Below the pieces are notes generated by a model. The model was given only the letters and a program-made list of their open reading frames with translations, was not told where the DNA came from and did not search any database. The position numbers and the translations under genes were made by a program. From Staphylococcus kloosii (GTDB taxonomy: Bacteria > Bacillota > Bacilli > Staphylococcales > Staphylococcaceae), in contig NZ_CP027846.1 of assembly GCF_003019255.1 (NCBI RefSeq), positions 1,984,001 through 2,048,000 of the forward strand: a DNA stretch of 64,000 nt, read 5' to 3'. Below, piece after piece: positions 9,544 to 18,522 of this stretch; position 1 is the first letter of the stretch; every line of letters starts with the position of its first letter.

Positions 9544-10020
9544 CTATTTTCCCTTTTTAACATCTATTAACAGTGTAATGATAATCAATATGACACCTAT
9601 CGTTAAACTTGAATCGGCAACATTAAAAATTGGAAAGTTATATCCAAAAATATATGTGTCAATAAAATCTACTACTTCGCCATGAAACAAACGGTCTATA
9701 AAATTACCTAATGCACCGGCAAACAGTAAACTTAAAGCTATTTGCATAAATAAATTATACTTCGCCTCTTTAATATAAAAAACGATTAACACGATTAAAA
9801 TAATAATGGTGATGATAAAAAAGAAACTCATTTTACCACTTAAAATGCCCCATGCTGCACCATTGTTACGATGTGATGTAATATTTAAAAATCCTGGTAT
9901 GACTTCAAAAGAATCACCTATACGCATAGAAGATGCAATAATAAATTTTGTTATTTGATCTAAAATTAAAATAATAATGGCGATAAATAAAGAAGTACCG
10001 ATATAATACTGACGCTTCAT
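9544..10020 (-). CDS. lspA: Lipoprotein signal peptidase (signal peptidase II)
   Basis: Membrane aspartyl protease that removes the signal peptide of prolipoproteins after lipid attachment. 158 residues with four hydrophobic segments. The catalytic aspartates lie in NFIDRLFHGEVVDFID (about 115-130), and NNGAAWG is present near 55. AGGAGG precedes the ATG. First gene of an lspA-rluD pair, in the place usual for Firmicutes next to ileS. Confidence 0.96.
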   Translation of the reverse strand: MKRQYYIGTSLFIAIIILILDQITKFIIASSMRIGDSFEVIPGFLNITSHRNNGAAWGILSGKMSFFFIITIIILIVLIVFYIKEAKYNLFMQIALSLLFAGALGNFIDRLFHGEVVDFIDTYIFGYNFPIFNVADSSLTIGVILIIITLLIDVKKGK

Positions 10021-10173
10021 GATTGTGCCTCCTAAATCACTTTACAACATAATATATTATAGCTTACTCATAACTATAAAAAAAGTTTGAGTTATGTTAT
10101 TAAGTTTAACTTGCTTAATTTTAAATTAATTATTACATAAAAAGAAGCCATTAAATTAAAATATTTTTCAATT

Positions 10174-10213
10174 AAAAAACCTAGACAAACTATAAAAAGT
10201 AATTTGTCTAGGT
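10174..10213 (-). terminator. ileS terminator
   Basis: Minus strand: ACCTAGACAAA and TTTGTCTAGGT form an 11-bp stem followed by TTTTTT. It starts about 13 nt after the ileS stop codon. Confidence 0.85.
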
Positions 10214-10225
10214 CATTGTTTATTT

Positions 10226-12976
10226 TTAAACTAATGTTTTGACTACTTCTTGGCATCGAGGACATAAATGATCTAGGTCGCCTACAGAACCTAATTCTGT
10301 GCTGTAATTCCAGCAACGTTCACATTTTTCACCTTCTGCATGTTCAATACGAATATCACCGTATTGATAAGCAGTACCATTTTCAACGTTAGAAGTAACT
10401 TCAACTTGAGAAGTAATAAATAATTGTTCTAAATCTGAAAATTGTTGTAAGAATTCAGAAGGTTTAAAGTTATCATTGTCGCCGATTATAACTTTAGCTT
10501 CTAATGATTTACCAATTACCTTCTCGTTACGTGCTACTTCTAATGCACGGTTAACATCATCGCGTAATTTCATCAGTTTATTCCATTTTTCTAATAACGC
10601 TGAATCTACTTCTTCTACTTTAGGCATATGCGTTAAATGCACACTTTCTTCAGTTACGTGTGGAATATGAGACCAAACTTCGTCAGCTGTATGCGCTAAG
10701 ATTGGCGCAAGTAATTTAGTCATATCAACAATGATACGATAAAGAACTGTTTGCATACTACGACGTTTATGTGCATCACGTGCTTCGATATAAAGAATAT
10801 CTTTACCATAATCTAAATAGAAATTACTTAACTCAACATTAATGAAATTTTGAACTTCTTGATAAATATCAAGATAATCGAAATCATCATAATGTTCTAA
10901 AGTATTTTTTGTAAATTCTCTTAATCTATTTAATAGATATTTATCTACTTCTAATAGTTCATTTTCAGGTATCGCATTGACTGCTGGATCAAAGTCGTTA
11001 ACGTTACCTAACATGAATCTTAGCGTATTTCTAATTTTTCTATAAACATCTGAAGTTTGTTTTAAGATTTCATCAGAGATACGCACATCGGCTAAGTAGT
11101 CAACACTACTTACCCATAAACGCGCAATATCTGCACCTTTTTGTTTAACGATTTGATCAGGTACGATAACGTTGCCTAATGATTTACTCATTTTTTTACC
11201 TTCGCCATCCATAACGAAACCATGGGATAATAACATTTTATATGGTGATTGCTCTCTAGTTGCTACCGCTGTAGTAATAGAAGAGTTAAACCAACCACGA
11301 TATTGGTCACTACCTTCTAGATATAAATCTGCTGGGAATGATAATTCCGGTCTAGCTTCTAACACACCTCTATGAGATGAACCTGAGTCAAACCATACGT
11401 CCATAATATCCGTTTCTTTTGTAAATTCGCCATTTGGACTTCCTTCGTGAGTGAATCCTTCTGGTAATAACTCTTTAGCTTCTCTTTCAAACCATACATT
11501 TGAACCGTGTTGTTCAAATAAATCTGCTACATGATTTACTGTTTCAGAAGTCATGATAATATCGCCGTTTTCAGCATAAAATACTGGTAAAGGGACACCC
11601 CATACACGTTGACGTGAAATTACCCATTCGCCACGGTCGCGGATCATATTGTAGATACGTGTTTTTCCCCAGTCTACTTTAAAGTTTGTTTGATCAATTG
11701 CATCTAAGATATCAGTTCTTACTTTATCAATAGAAGCAAACCATTGTGGCGTAGCTCTAAAGATAACTGGTTTTTTCGTACGCCAATCGTGAGGATAACT
11801 ATGTGTAATAAAGTCTAGTTTTAATAAAGCACCTTTTTCAGTTAATAAGTCAGTGATAGGTTTATTCGCTTTATCATAAAATTGACCAGCAAATTCTCCA
11901 GCTTCTTCAGTGAACACACCTTTATCATCTACAGGGCTAATTACTGGTAAATCATATTTTTGAGATACGATATAGTCGTCTTCACCATGACCAGGAGCCG
12001 TATGCACACAACCAGTACCAGCATCAGTAGTAACATGTGTACCGTTAATAACTAGAGATGTTCTATCTACAAATGGATGTTGTGTTTCTACATATTCTAA
12101 CTCTGAACCTTTAAATTCTTTTTCAAGTGTAATATTTTCTTCATTCCAACCAATTTGTTCTGCAACATCACTTACTAAGTCTTTGCCAATAATATATTTT
12201 TCACCGTTAACATTATATTGACCATAAGTTAATTCCGGATGAACAGTGATAGCCACGTTAGAAGGCAACGTCCATGGTGTAGTTGTCCAAATAATAAATT
12301 TAGCGTCGTTATCGACAACGCCTTTACCGTCTTTAACGTCAAATGCTACATAGATTGATGCTGAACGTTTATCATGATATTCGATTTCAGCTTCAGCTAA
12401 AGATGATTCACTTGAAGGAGACCAATAAACTGGTTTTTTACCTTTGTAAATTAAGCCTTTATCCGCCATTTCACCGAACAAACGAATTTGAGCAGCTTCA
12501 TATTCTGGTTTTAAAGTGATATATGGATTGTTAAAGTCACCTTGTACACCAAGACGTTTAAAGTCTTTCTTTTGTAGTTCAATTTGTTCTAATGCGAATT
12601 CTTCACATTTTTTTCTGAACTCAGCAACTGACATTTCTTTACGTTTTACGCCTTTTTTAGTCAATGCTTGTTCAATTGGTAAACCATGCGTATCCCAACC
12701 TGGCACGTAAGGCGCATAAAATCCTTGCATTGTTTTGTAACGCACGATAATATCTTTTAGGATTTTATTCAATGCATGCCCCATGTGTAATGAGCCGTTC
12801 GCATATGGAGGGCCGTCATGTAAAATATATGAAGGATTTCCTTCATTTTGTGCTAATGCTTTGGAATAAATATCGTTATTATTCCATTCTTCTTGAATTT
12901 TTGGTTCTTTATTTGGTAGACCTCCACGCATTGGAAAATCTGTTTTTGGCATTAATAACGTTTCTTTATAATCCAT
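10226..12976 (-). CDS. ileS: Isoleucyl-tRNA synthetase
   Basis: Charges tRNA-Ile. 916 residues, standard for the bacterial type. Class I signatures are clear: HMGH at 64-67 (PPYANGSLHMGH) and KMSKS near 595. A CP1 editing domain lies between them, and a C-terminal zinc site reads CERCW and CPRC (about 885-908). I start at MDYKETLLMPK because GGAGTG precedes it; an extra three-codon extension has no better site. Controlled by the T-box upstream. It looks like the ordinary chromosomal enzyme, not the mupirocin-resistant MupA type. Confidence 0.97.
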   Translation of the reverse strand: MDYKETLLMPKTDFPMRGGLPNKEPKIQEEWNNNDIYSKALAQNEGNPSYILHDGPPYANGSLHMGHALNKILKDIIVRYKTMQGFYAPYVPGWDTHGLPIEQALTKKGVKRKEMSVAEFRKKCEEFALEQIELQKKDFKRLGVQGDFNNPYITLKPEYEAAQIRLFGEMADKGLIYKGKKPVYWSPSSESSLAEAEIEYHDKRSASIYVAFDVKDGKGVVDNDAKFIIWTTTPWTLPSNVAITVHPELTYGQYNVNGEKYIIGKDLVSDVAEQIGWNEENITLEKEFKGSELEYVETQHPFVDRTSLVINGTHVTTDAGTGCVHTAPGHGEDDYIVSQKYDLPVISPVDDKGVFTEEAGEFAGQFYDKANKPITDLLTEKGALLKLDFITHSYPHDWRTKKPVIFRATPQWFASIDKVRTDILDAIDQTNFKVDWGKTRIYNMIRDRGEWVISRQRVWGVPLPVFYAENGDIIMTSETVNHVADLFEQHGSNVWFEREAKELLPEGFTHEGSPNGEFTKETDIMDVWFDSGSSHRGVLEARPELSFPADLYLEGSDQYRGWFNSSITTAVATREQSPYKMLLSHGFVMDGEGKKMSKSLGNVIVPDQIVKQKGADIARLWVSSVDYLADVRISDEILKQTSDVYRKIRNTLRFMLGNVNDFDPAVNAIPENELLEVDKYLLNRLREFTKNTLEHYDDFDYLDIYQEVQNFINVELSNFYLDYGKDILYIEARDAHKRRSMQTVLYRIIVDMTKLLAPILAHTADEVWSHIPHVTEESVHLTHMPKVEEVDSALLEKWNKLMKLRDDVNRALEVARNEKVIGKSLEAKVIIGDNDNFKPSEFLQQFSDLEQLFITSQVEVTSNVENGTAYQYGDIRIEHAEGEKCERCWNYSTELGSVGDLDHLCPRCQEVVKTLV

Positions 12977-13013
12977 TGATTTCACTCCTTGTACTTTGCT
13001 AAAAATTTAAAAC

Positions 13014-13200
13014 TAAAAAAGAACTCTAAGTTCAATTAACAGGGACGATTAAACCGCGTTACCACCCTGATTAACTCAACTTAGAGTTCTCTCATAAAAG
13101 TCTTTAATTGTTACATAACAGTGATATAAGCAACTTGTATATATTAGGCTCACACCACCCCTAATTCGCTGAATTATACTTCCAGTTACTTACGCGTCTG
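13014..13200 (-). promoter_or_regulatory. T-box riboswitch of ileS
   Basis: The minus strand carries the T-box core AGGGTGGTAACGCGG (13054-13068). Around it AGAACTCTAAGTTGAGTTAA pairs with its complement ahead of TTTTTT, giving the terminator (13014-13090). A stem I region with GGGGTGGTGTGAGCC lies upstream, and the likely specifier ATC (Ile) falls at 13133-13135 within CTTATATCACTG. Uncharged tRNA-Ile would stabilise the antiterminator and let ileS be read. The promoter probably lies near or inside the divIVA 3' end and was not clearly identified. Confidence 0.88.
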
Positions 13201-13205
13201 CTAAA

Positions 13206-13829
13206 TTATTTAGATGTATCATCATCTGATTCTGAAGAAGCAACATCTTCCGCCGTAGTTTGTTGCTCGGCTTCTGCTTGTGCTTTCATCGCTTTTTCTT
13301 CTTCGGTTAAATCATTGTCGTGTAAATGATTAATATTCTCTTCTGTTACTTGTGCTGAATCTAAATCATAGTTCAATAAGTAATCCCAGTCTTCGCTTTT
13401 TAACAAGTCTAATTGTGCTTCGACTAACATACGGAAACGAGATCTAAAGATTTTAGATTGACGTTTCATATCTTCCGTTTGGAATGATAATCTACGTGAT
13501 TTTTCGATAGCATCATTAACGATTTGATTAGCTTGCGCTTGTGCTTTGGCAACAGTCGCTTCTGCATCTTTTGTTGCAGCAGCTTTAGTTTCTTCACCAG
13601 CTTGTTGTGCTTGAACAAGCGCATCACTTACAGATTGATGAACATCTTTATATGATTGAATGTTCGTTTCTTTATCTTCAATTACTTGTTCTAATTGTTT
13701 TTTATCTTCTTTCAAACGTTCAATTTCAGTACTAAGTTGATCTAAATAACTTTCAACTTCAGTAGGTTCAAATCCATTTTTTACAGTTGTAAATGTTTTA
13801 CTTTTAATTTCATTTGGTGTAAAAGGCAT
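13206..13829 (-). CDS. divIVA: DivIVA-like cell-division/pole protein
   Basis: Coiled-coil scaffold that recognises curved membrane at septum and poles. 207 residues: N-terminal lipid-binding region MPFTPNEIKSKTFTTVKNGF (1-20), then long heptad-rich helices rich in Glu, Gln and Ala to about 170, and an acidic, disordered tail. GGGAGG precedes the ATG. It sits in its usual place between ylmH and ileS. Confidence 0.93.
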   Translation of the reverse strand: MPFTPNEIKSKTFTTVKNGFEPTEVESYLDQLSTEIERLKEDKKQLEQVIEDKETNIQSYKDVHQSVSDALVQAQQAGEETKAAATKDAEATVAKAQAQANQIVNDAIEKSRRLSFQTEDMKRQSKIFRSRFRMLVEAQLDLLKSEDWDYLLNYDLDSAQVTEENINHLHDNDLTEEEKAMKAQAEAEQQTTAEDVASSESDDDTSK

Positions 13830-13928
13830 TGGATATCCTCCCTCTATAATACACTATTTTATTTAGTCAGAAAATATGCATTTTAACAATCTTACTTTAT
13901 CTTTGATTACATATAAATATATTATACA

Positions 13929-14699
13929 TTATTTAAAGAGTGTTTTGTAAGATATATGCACTTTATCTTTTTTCGTTCTGCCGCCTATGTCTGTTATCAT
14001 TGCCCTGCCGTATCCTTGAACAGATATTAAATCATCACTATCAAGTTGGAAATCAACAGAGTCTATAATCGTATGATTAACTTTTACTTTTTTCTTTTCA
14101 ATCAATTGTTTAGCTATTGAGCGCGACTTTCTAATGATATCTTTTAATACGACATCAAGTCTTAGTCCACTAACATTTGCTTCAAAATGCTTCCAATTCT
14201 CATTAGATTGTATCATATAATTAAATGGAATAGAATTAAGTTCAACCGTCGCACCTTTGATACGCGTTAATTGTAATATAATATAAGATTCTAATTGTTT
14301 TGTCAAAGTAAATTGAATACGTTCATTAACAATGATGTCACCTAATTGGTCACGCTCAATACCAAGTGACATAATTGTCCCTAACACATTTTGATGTTGT
14401 AACGTTACAAACTTTTGAGGGTAGTCTATTTCAATTAAGCTTATTTCAAAATCTTCTTCTTGAGGTTCAAAGTAACTTGGTGCGATGATTGCACGTTTAC
14501 GCTCACTATATTGCCCACCAAAAAAAGTAACTTCTAATTCATCGAAACTTCCAATAATTACTTTTAATATATATTGTCCACGTGGATCGAGAAAATTTGT
14601 TAACACCGGTGAATACTGATCATTTGCTTGATTACATTTATCCAACAATATATCAATGATTTCATGCTCTTCTTTTCTAAAATGTTGATATATATCTAT
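13929..14699 (-). CDS. ylmH: YlmH, S4-domain RNA-binding protein, apparent AUA start
   Basis: RNA-binding protein of the division cluster with a C-terminal S4 domain (about 185-245). The longest ATG/GTG/TTG-started frame begins only at a TTG at 14648, but the frame is open 17 codons further and reads IDIYQHFRKEEHEIIDI, the N-terminus conserved in YlmH. AGGAG lies 9-10 nt before codon ATA at 14697-14699, and the codon just before that ATA is a TAA stop. So no ATG, GTG or TTG can give the conserved N-terminus; an ATA start (or an ATG lost by mutation) is the simplest reading. Full length would be 256 residues. Function in rescue of stalled ribosomes has been described for YlmH in Bacillus. Confidence 0.88.
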   Translation of the reverse strand: MDIYQHFRKEEHEIIDILLDKCNQANDQYSPVLTNFLDPRGQYILKVIIGSFDELEVTFFGGQYSERKRAIIAPSYFEPQEEDFEISLIEIDYPQKFVTLQHQNVLGTIMSLGIERDQLGDIIVNERIQFTLTKQLESYIILQLTRIKGATVELNSIPFNYMIQSNENWKHFEANVSGLRLDVVLKDIIRKSRSIAKQLIEKKKVKVNHTIIDSVDFQLDSDDLISVQGYGRAMITDIGGRTKKDKVHISYKTLFK

Positions 14700-14721
14700 T
14701 TAAATCACTCCTACAACAACA

Positions 14722-14757
14722 TAAAGCACCTCGCGCTACTATACGTTAGGTGCTTTA
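14722..14757 (-). terminator. Hairpin between ylmG and ylmH
   Basis: AAAGCACCT and AGGTGCTTT form a 9-bp stem with a 16-nt loop directly ahead of the ylmH ribosome site. There is no real T-run on the minus strand, so it may be a weak terminator, attenuator or RNA processing site. Confidence 0.5.
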
Positions 14758-14783
14758 CTCATTCAAATTTAAAACAACACATT

Positions 14784-15074
14784 TTAATATAAACTATTAA
14801 GTATAATTTCAAAAATATTTTGTAAACCTTTTTGGAATAATACTAATGCAATAATCGCTGCAATTGATGAAATATCAATCATTCCGATTGGTGGTATAAT
14901 TTTACGGAAAGGCTCTAAGAATGGTTCATATATTTTAGCCAAAAATTGTCCAAATGCATTTTCTCGTGCGTTTGGTAACCATGACATAAAGAAATATATA
15001 ATCATTCCAAAGTAATAAATTTGTACTAAAAGTAAAATAAAGTGAAATATAGTTGCTAATATTTCTGGACTCAT
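14784..15074 (-). CDS. ylmG: YggT-family membrane protein (YlmG)
   Basis: Small integral membrane protein, 96 residues, with two hydrophobic segments (about 8-30 and 68-90). Between them is a conserved YggT loop with FFMSWLPNARENAFG and LAKIYEPFLEPFRKIIPP. It belongs to the conserved ylm group between sepF and divIVA. Its biochemical role is unknown; a link to division or osmotic stress is inferred from context and family literature. Confidence 0.9.
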   Translation of the reverse strand: MSPEILATIFHFILLLVQIYYFGMIIYFFMSWLPNARENAFGQFLAKIYEPFLEPFRKIIPPIGMIDISSIAAIIALVLFQKGLQNIFEIILNSLY

Positions 15075-15087
15075 TAATTAATAACCT

Positions 15088-15675
15088 CTATTCGCCTTGT
15101 TCCATATTTTCGATGTGATCCGTAATACTACCAGCAACTTCAACGTTATCTGGTGTACATAAGAAGATATCAGAACCTACGCGTTGGATATCTCCACCAA
15201 TAGCATATACAGTACCACTTAAGAAATCTATAATACGTTTGGCTGAAACTTTATCGATACGTTGTAAATTTACTAACGTAGCACGACGATTTTTAAGTTC
15301 ATCAGCAATATCTTGTGTATCAGAAAATACGCGTGGTTCAAATAAGCACATTTTAGAGCTTTCTTGCATCGTATTAAAAGTATCTTGTTCTTGATTCATA
15401 TTAACAACATTCCTTGTATTGTTTTTAGGTGCACTATTTAATTGATATCTACGTTCGTTAGATTGATTACCACGTGTAGATTGTTTTTTAGGCACTGATT
15501 GAATTGAACGTTGATTATCTGTGTTGTCATAATTTGCGTGATCGTTATAATTAGTTTGAGACTGCGCTTGTTGTCTGTTTTGTTGTCTATCCGTCGTATT
15601 TTGTTGGGAAGGTTCTATTTCTTCTTCTTCCTCTTCTACTACGAAAAATCCGTTAAATAAATCTTTTAAAGCCAT
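15088..15675 (-). CDS. sepF: Cell division protein SepF
   Basis: Membrane-tethered partner of FtsZ that helps bundle filaments and anchor the Z ring. 195 residues: amphipathic N-terminus MALKDLFNGFFV, an acidic and Gln/Asn-rich linker (about 15-95), and the C-terminal SepF core (about 105-190) with IDKVSAKRIIDFLSGTVYAI. I place the start at the ATG 15673-15675, since the GTG three codons upstream overlaps the GAGGAG ribosome site. The ylmE stop also lies in that stretch, showing tight coupling. Confidence 0.93.
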   Translation of the reverse strand: MALKDLFNGFFVVEEEEEEIEPSQQNTTDRQQNRQQAQSQTNYNDHANYDNTDNQRSIQSVPKKQSTRGNQSNERRYQLNSAPKNNTRNVVNMNQEQDTFNTMQESSKMCLFEPRVFSDTQDIADELKNRRATLVNLQRIDKVSAKRIIDFLSGTVYAIGGDIQRVGSDIFLCTPDNVEVAGSITDHIENMEQGE

Positions 15676-15680
15676 GGGGC

Positions 15681-16355
15681 TCACTCCTCTTTTCCTACAA
15701 GTTTAGTCCCAATTCTCACAAACGTTGCACCAACTTCTGTGGCGAGTTGAAAGTCATTACTCATACCCATTGATAGTTCTGAACATGGCGCATGTTTTAA
15801 ATTGAGTTCATGTATTTCTATTTGTTTTTCTTTTAAGGCTTGAAACAAGTCTTTTATATAATCCTCATCATCTGTATAAGGCGCCATTGTCATAAGACCT
15901 ACGACTTCAATATTTTCATAATCTTGTAAAGTATTAATAAAGTCATTGACTTCATCAAGCTTTATACCATGTTTCGATTCTTCACCAGAAACGTTGACTT
16001 GAATGAAACATTTGATTTTATGTTGTGCACGCTTGTTGATTTCATTTGCTAATTTTAAGCGATCTAATGCGTGAAAGTAATCAACTTCATTTATCACTTC
16101 TTTAACTTTTCTAGTTTGAAGTGACCCAATAAAATGAAAAATACAATCGTCAGGTAAAGCTTCTTTTTTAGCTAAAAAGCCTTCTAATCGGTTTTCACCG
16201 AAATGTTTTATACCTGCATTATATGCTTCATTAGCACGTTCTATTGTAACATATTTTGTTACTGCAATCACGTGAGGCTGTAATGAAAAACCGCCTTTCT
16301 TACTTGCTGCTGAAATTTCATTTTGGATTGCTGTATAGTTTTCCTGTACCGTCAC
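15681..16355 (-). CDS. ylmE: YggS-family PLP homeostasis protein (YlmE)
   Basis: Pyridoxal-phosphate-binding protein that buffers free PLP; no enzymatic reaction is known. 224 residues in an alanine-racemase-like TIM barrel. The PLP lysine is in HVIAVTKYVT (Lys about 34) and a second motif is HFIGSLQTRKV (about 77-87), then SMGMSNDFQLA near 190. GTG start at 16353-16355 with GAGGTG upstream. Second gene of the ylmD-ylmE-sepF-ylmG-ylmH run. Confidence 0.93.
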   Translation of the reverse strand: MTVQENYTAIQNEISAASKKGGFSLQPHVIAVTKYVTIERANEAYNAGIKHFGENRLEGFLAKKEALPDDCIFHFIGSLQTRKVKEVINEVDYFHALDRLKLANEINKRAQHKIKCFIQVNVSGEESKHGIKLDEVNDFINTLQDYENIEVVGLMTMAPYTDDEDYIKDLFQALKEKQIEIHELNLKHAPCSELSMGMSNDFQLATEVGATFVRIGTKLVGKEE

Positions 16356-16371
16356 CTAATCACCTCTTACA

Positions 16372-17160
16372 TTATTGTCCAATAAAAGCTAGCATTCTAC
16401 CAGTATTCCCTTTTTCTACTCTATAAGAGAAAAATACTGTTAATTCTTCAGACGTGGCATATTGTGTAATATAAATATTATCACTTGGCACACCTGCATT
16501 TACTAATAATAATTTATTAGCTAGCTTTAAATCTATACCATGTCGGTCATCGTCACGTGTTTCAATATATTTTGATGACTCGATCGGTAATTGTTCAAAT
16601 TTTTGTTTAATATCATCATTTATTTCATACGAATTTGAAGTTGCAGGACCTATGACTACATTTAATTCTTCAAGATTAAAATCAATTTTCGTTAACATTT
16701 CCGCAACGATTTGACCTACTGTACCACGCCATCCTGCATGTGCTAATCCTATAAAATGATTTTGTTTACTATAAAAATATATAGGTACACAATCAGCATA
16801 ACACATCGTTAATAATACATCAGAATCATAAGTATACATACCATCCACGCCATGTAATTCATCTGTTAATGTGTCAATATTCGTACCTCTATCGTGTTGC
16901 GTAATATGTACTACATTATTTTCGTGTGTTTGTATTGGAAAAACCCAATTTTCTCTAGGATAGTTAATAATTTCAGCAAGTTGTTCTTGATGATAAGTTA
17001 TGTTACTGGGTTCATCGTCAATATATCTTGCCATATTAAAAGCGTCGTTTGGATAGGCACTCTTACCTTGCTCTCTTGTTGTTATGCCAATCGTCACATT
17101 TTCACTTTGATTATCTTCAAATAATAATACATGATTGTATTTTTTAAATTTTTCAGTCAC
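16372..17160 (-). CDS. ylmD: PgeF/YlmD-family purine nucleoside phosphorylase (DUF152, laccase domain)
   Basis: Multi-copper polyphenol-oxidase-like domain; family members are reported to act on purine nucleosides or as peptidoglycan-editing factor. 262 residues from GTG at 17158-17160, set by TTGGAGG 8 nt before; an upstream TTG frame overlaps the ribosome site. Metal ligands typical of the family are visible: TMCYADCVPIYF (Cys about 122), GLAHAGWRGTVGQ (His about 140) and a distal His region. First gene after the ftsZ terminator. Confidence 0.88.
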   Translation of the reverse strand: MTEKFKKYNHVLLFEDNQSENVTIGITTREQGKSAYPNDAFNMARYIDDEPSNITYHQEQLAEIINYPRENWVFPIQTHENNVVHITQHDRGTNIDTLTDELHGVDGMYTYDSDVLLTMCYADCVPIYFYSKQNHFIGLAHAGWRGTVGQIVAEMLTKIDFNLEELNVVIGPATSNSYEINDDIKQKFEQLPIESSKYIETRDDDRHGIDLKLANKLLLVNAGVPSDNIYITQYATSEELTVFFSYRVEKGNTGRMLAFIGQ

Positions 17161-17225
17161 GTTTGAAGCCTCCAACAAATTATTCAGTATTTAGAAAGCA
17201 AATTACAGTTTGATTTTTATAGTAT

Positions 17226-17258
17226 TAAAAAAGTCATCAGATCGTTAAATCTGATGAC
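17226..17258 (-). terminator. ftsZ terminator
   Basis: Minus strand: GTCATCAGAT and ATCTGATGAC form a 10-bp stem with a 6-nt loop, followed by TTTTTT. It ends the division cluster transcript about 70 nt after ftsZ. Confidence 0.88.
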
Positions 17259-17326
17259 ATTAATATGGTCAGAAATGTATTCTAGCGACCATATTTATAC
17301 TTATTAGTAAAGTATAACACTCTCAA

Positions 17327-18493
17327 TTAACGTCTAGTTCTTCTAGAACGTCTTTCTTCTCTATTTCTAATGAAGCTTGGAATGTCATCTTCTTTTGTAG
17401 TATGACTTCTGGCTTCACTATTAGATTCAGAAGCTTGTGTTGAATTTGAATTAGATGAAGCAAATGAATCGTCTTTAGCAGAACTTGTTGCACTAGAACC
17501 AAATCCAGTGTTTGAAGATTTACGTCCTTGTACTGAAGGTTTGTCTTCAAATCCAGTTGCAATAACTGTCACAACAATTTCATCTTGTAATTCAGGATTA
17601 ATTACAGTACCGAAAATCATGTTTACATCTTCGTCAGCTGCGTCCTGAACAATATCTGCTGCTTCTTGTGCTTCAAATAATGATAATGATTCTCCACCAG
17701 TAATATTCATTAATACGCCTTGCGCACCAACGATTGATGTTTCTAATAATGGTGAAGAAATTGCTTTTTTAGCTGCTTCTACTGCGCGATTTTCGCCAGA
17801 AGAAACACCGATACCCATTAATGCAGAACCTTGGTTAGACATGATTGTTTTAACGTCTGCAAAGTCAAGGTTAACTTCACCAGAAACTGCGATTAAGTCA
17901 GAAATACCTTGAACACCTTGGCGTAATACGTTATCTGCTTCTTTGAATGCTTCCATCATAGGTGTTGATTTATCAACGATATCTAATAAACGGTCATTAG
18001 GGATAACGATTAATGTATCAACTGCTGCTTTCATTGATTCTACACCAGCAGCTGCTTGAGTTTGACGTTTACGTCCTTCGAAACCAAATGGACGAGTTAC
18101 AACACCAACTGTTAATGCACCCATTTCTTTTGCTATTTTAGCAACGACAGGAGCAGCACCAGTACCTGTACCGCCACCCATACCAGCAGTTACGAATACC
18201 ATATCTGCACCTTGGATAGCATCTTCAATTTGCTCTCTAGACTCTTCAGCTGCTTTTTTCCCGATTTCAGGGTTAGCACCTGCACCCAAACCACGTGTTA
18301 ATTTTTCACCAATTTGGATTTTTGATTCAGCTTTAGATAAGTTTAAAGCTTGTCCATCAGTATTAATTGAAATGAATTCAACATTGTTCATTCCGTGGTC
18401 GATCATACGGTTAACAGCGTTATTACCGCCACCGCCTACACCGATGACTTTTAGTGTCGCTAAATGATTAAATCCTTGTTCAAATTCTAACAT
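17327..18493 (-). CDS. ftsZ: Cell division GTPase FtsZ
   Basis: Tubulin-like GTPase that forms the Z ring. 388 residues: GTP-binding GGGTGTG at about 106-112, catalytic NLDFADV loop near 208, a long disordered linker rich in Ser, Asn and Thr (about 315-375), and the C-terminal peptide DIPSFIRNREERRSRR that contacts FtsA and SepF. AGGAGG precedes the ATG. It lies 29 bp after ftsA. Confidence 0.98.
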   Translation of the reverse strand: MLEFEQGFNHLATLKVIGVGGGGNNAVNRMIDHGMNNVEFISINTDGQALNLSKAESKIQIGEKLTRGLGAGANPEIGKKAAEESREQIEDAIQGADMVFVTAGMGGGTGTGAAPVVAKIAKEMGALTVGVVTRPFGFEGRKRQTQAAAGVESMKAAVDTLIVIPNDRLLDIVDKSTPMMEAFKEADNVLRQGVQGISDLIAVSGEVNLDFADVKTIMSNQGSALMGIGVSSGENRAVEAAKKAISSPLLETSIVGAQGVLMNITGGESLSLFEAQEAADIVQDAADEDVNMIFGTVINPELQDEIVVTVIATGFEDKPSVQGRKSSNTGFGSSATSSAKDDSFASSNSNSTQASESNSEARSHTTKEDDIPSFIRNREERRSRRTRR

Positions 18494-18522
18494 TTATATT
18501 TCCTCCTAGTTTAAATGGCCAA

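Noticed and set aside
10021..10173. Reading frame of 74 codons ending at 10092
   Set aside because: It is mostly antisense-like frame within the ileS 3' end and its terminator, with no start signal.
13929..14648. ylmH starting at the TTG 14646-14648
   Set aside because: This would remove the conserved YlmH N-terminus, which is encoded in frame just upstream behind a good ribosome site.
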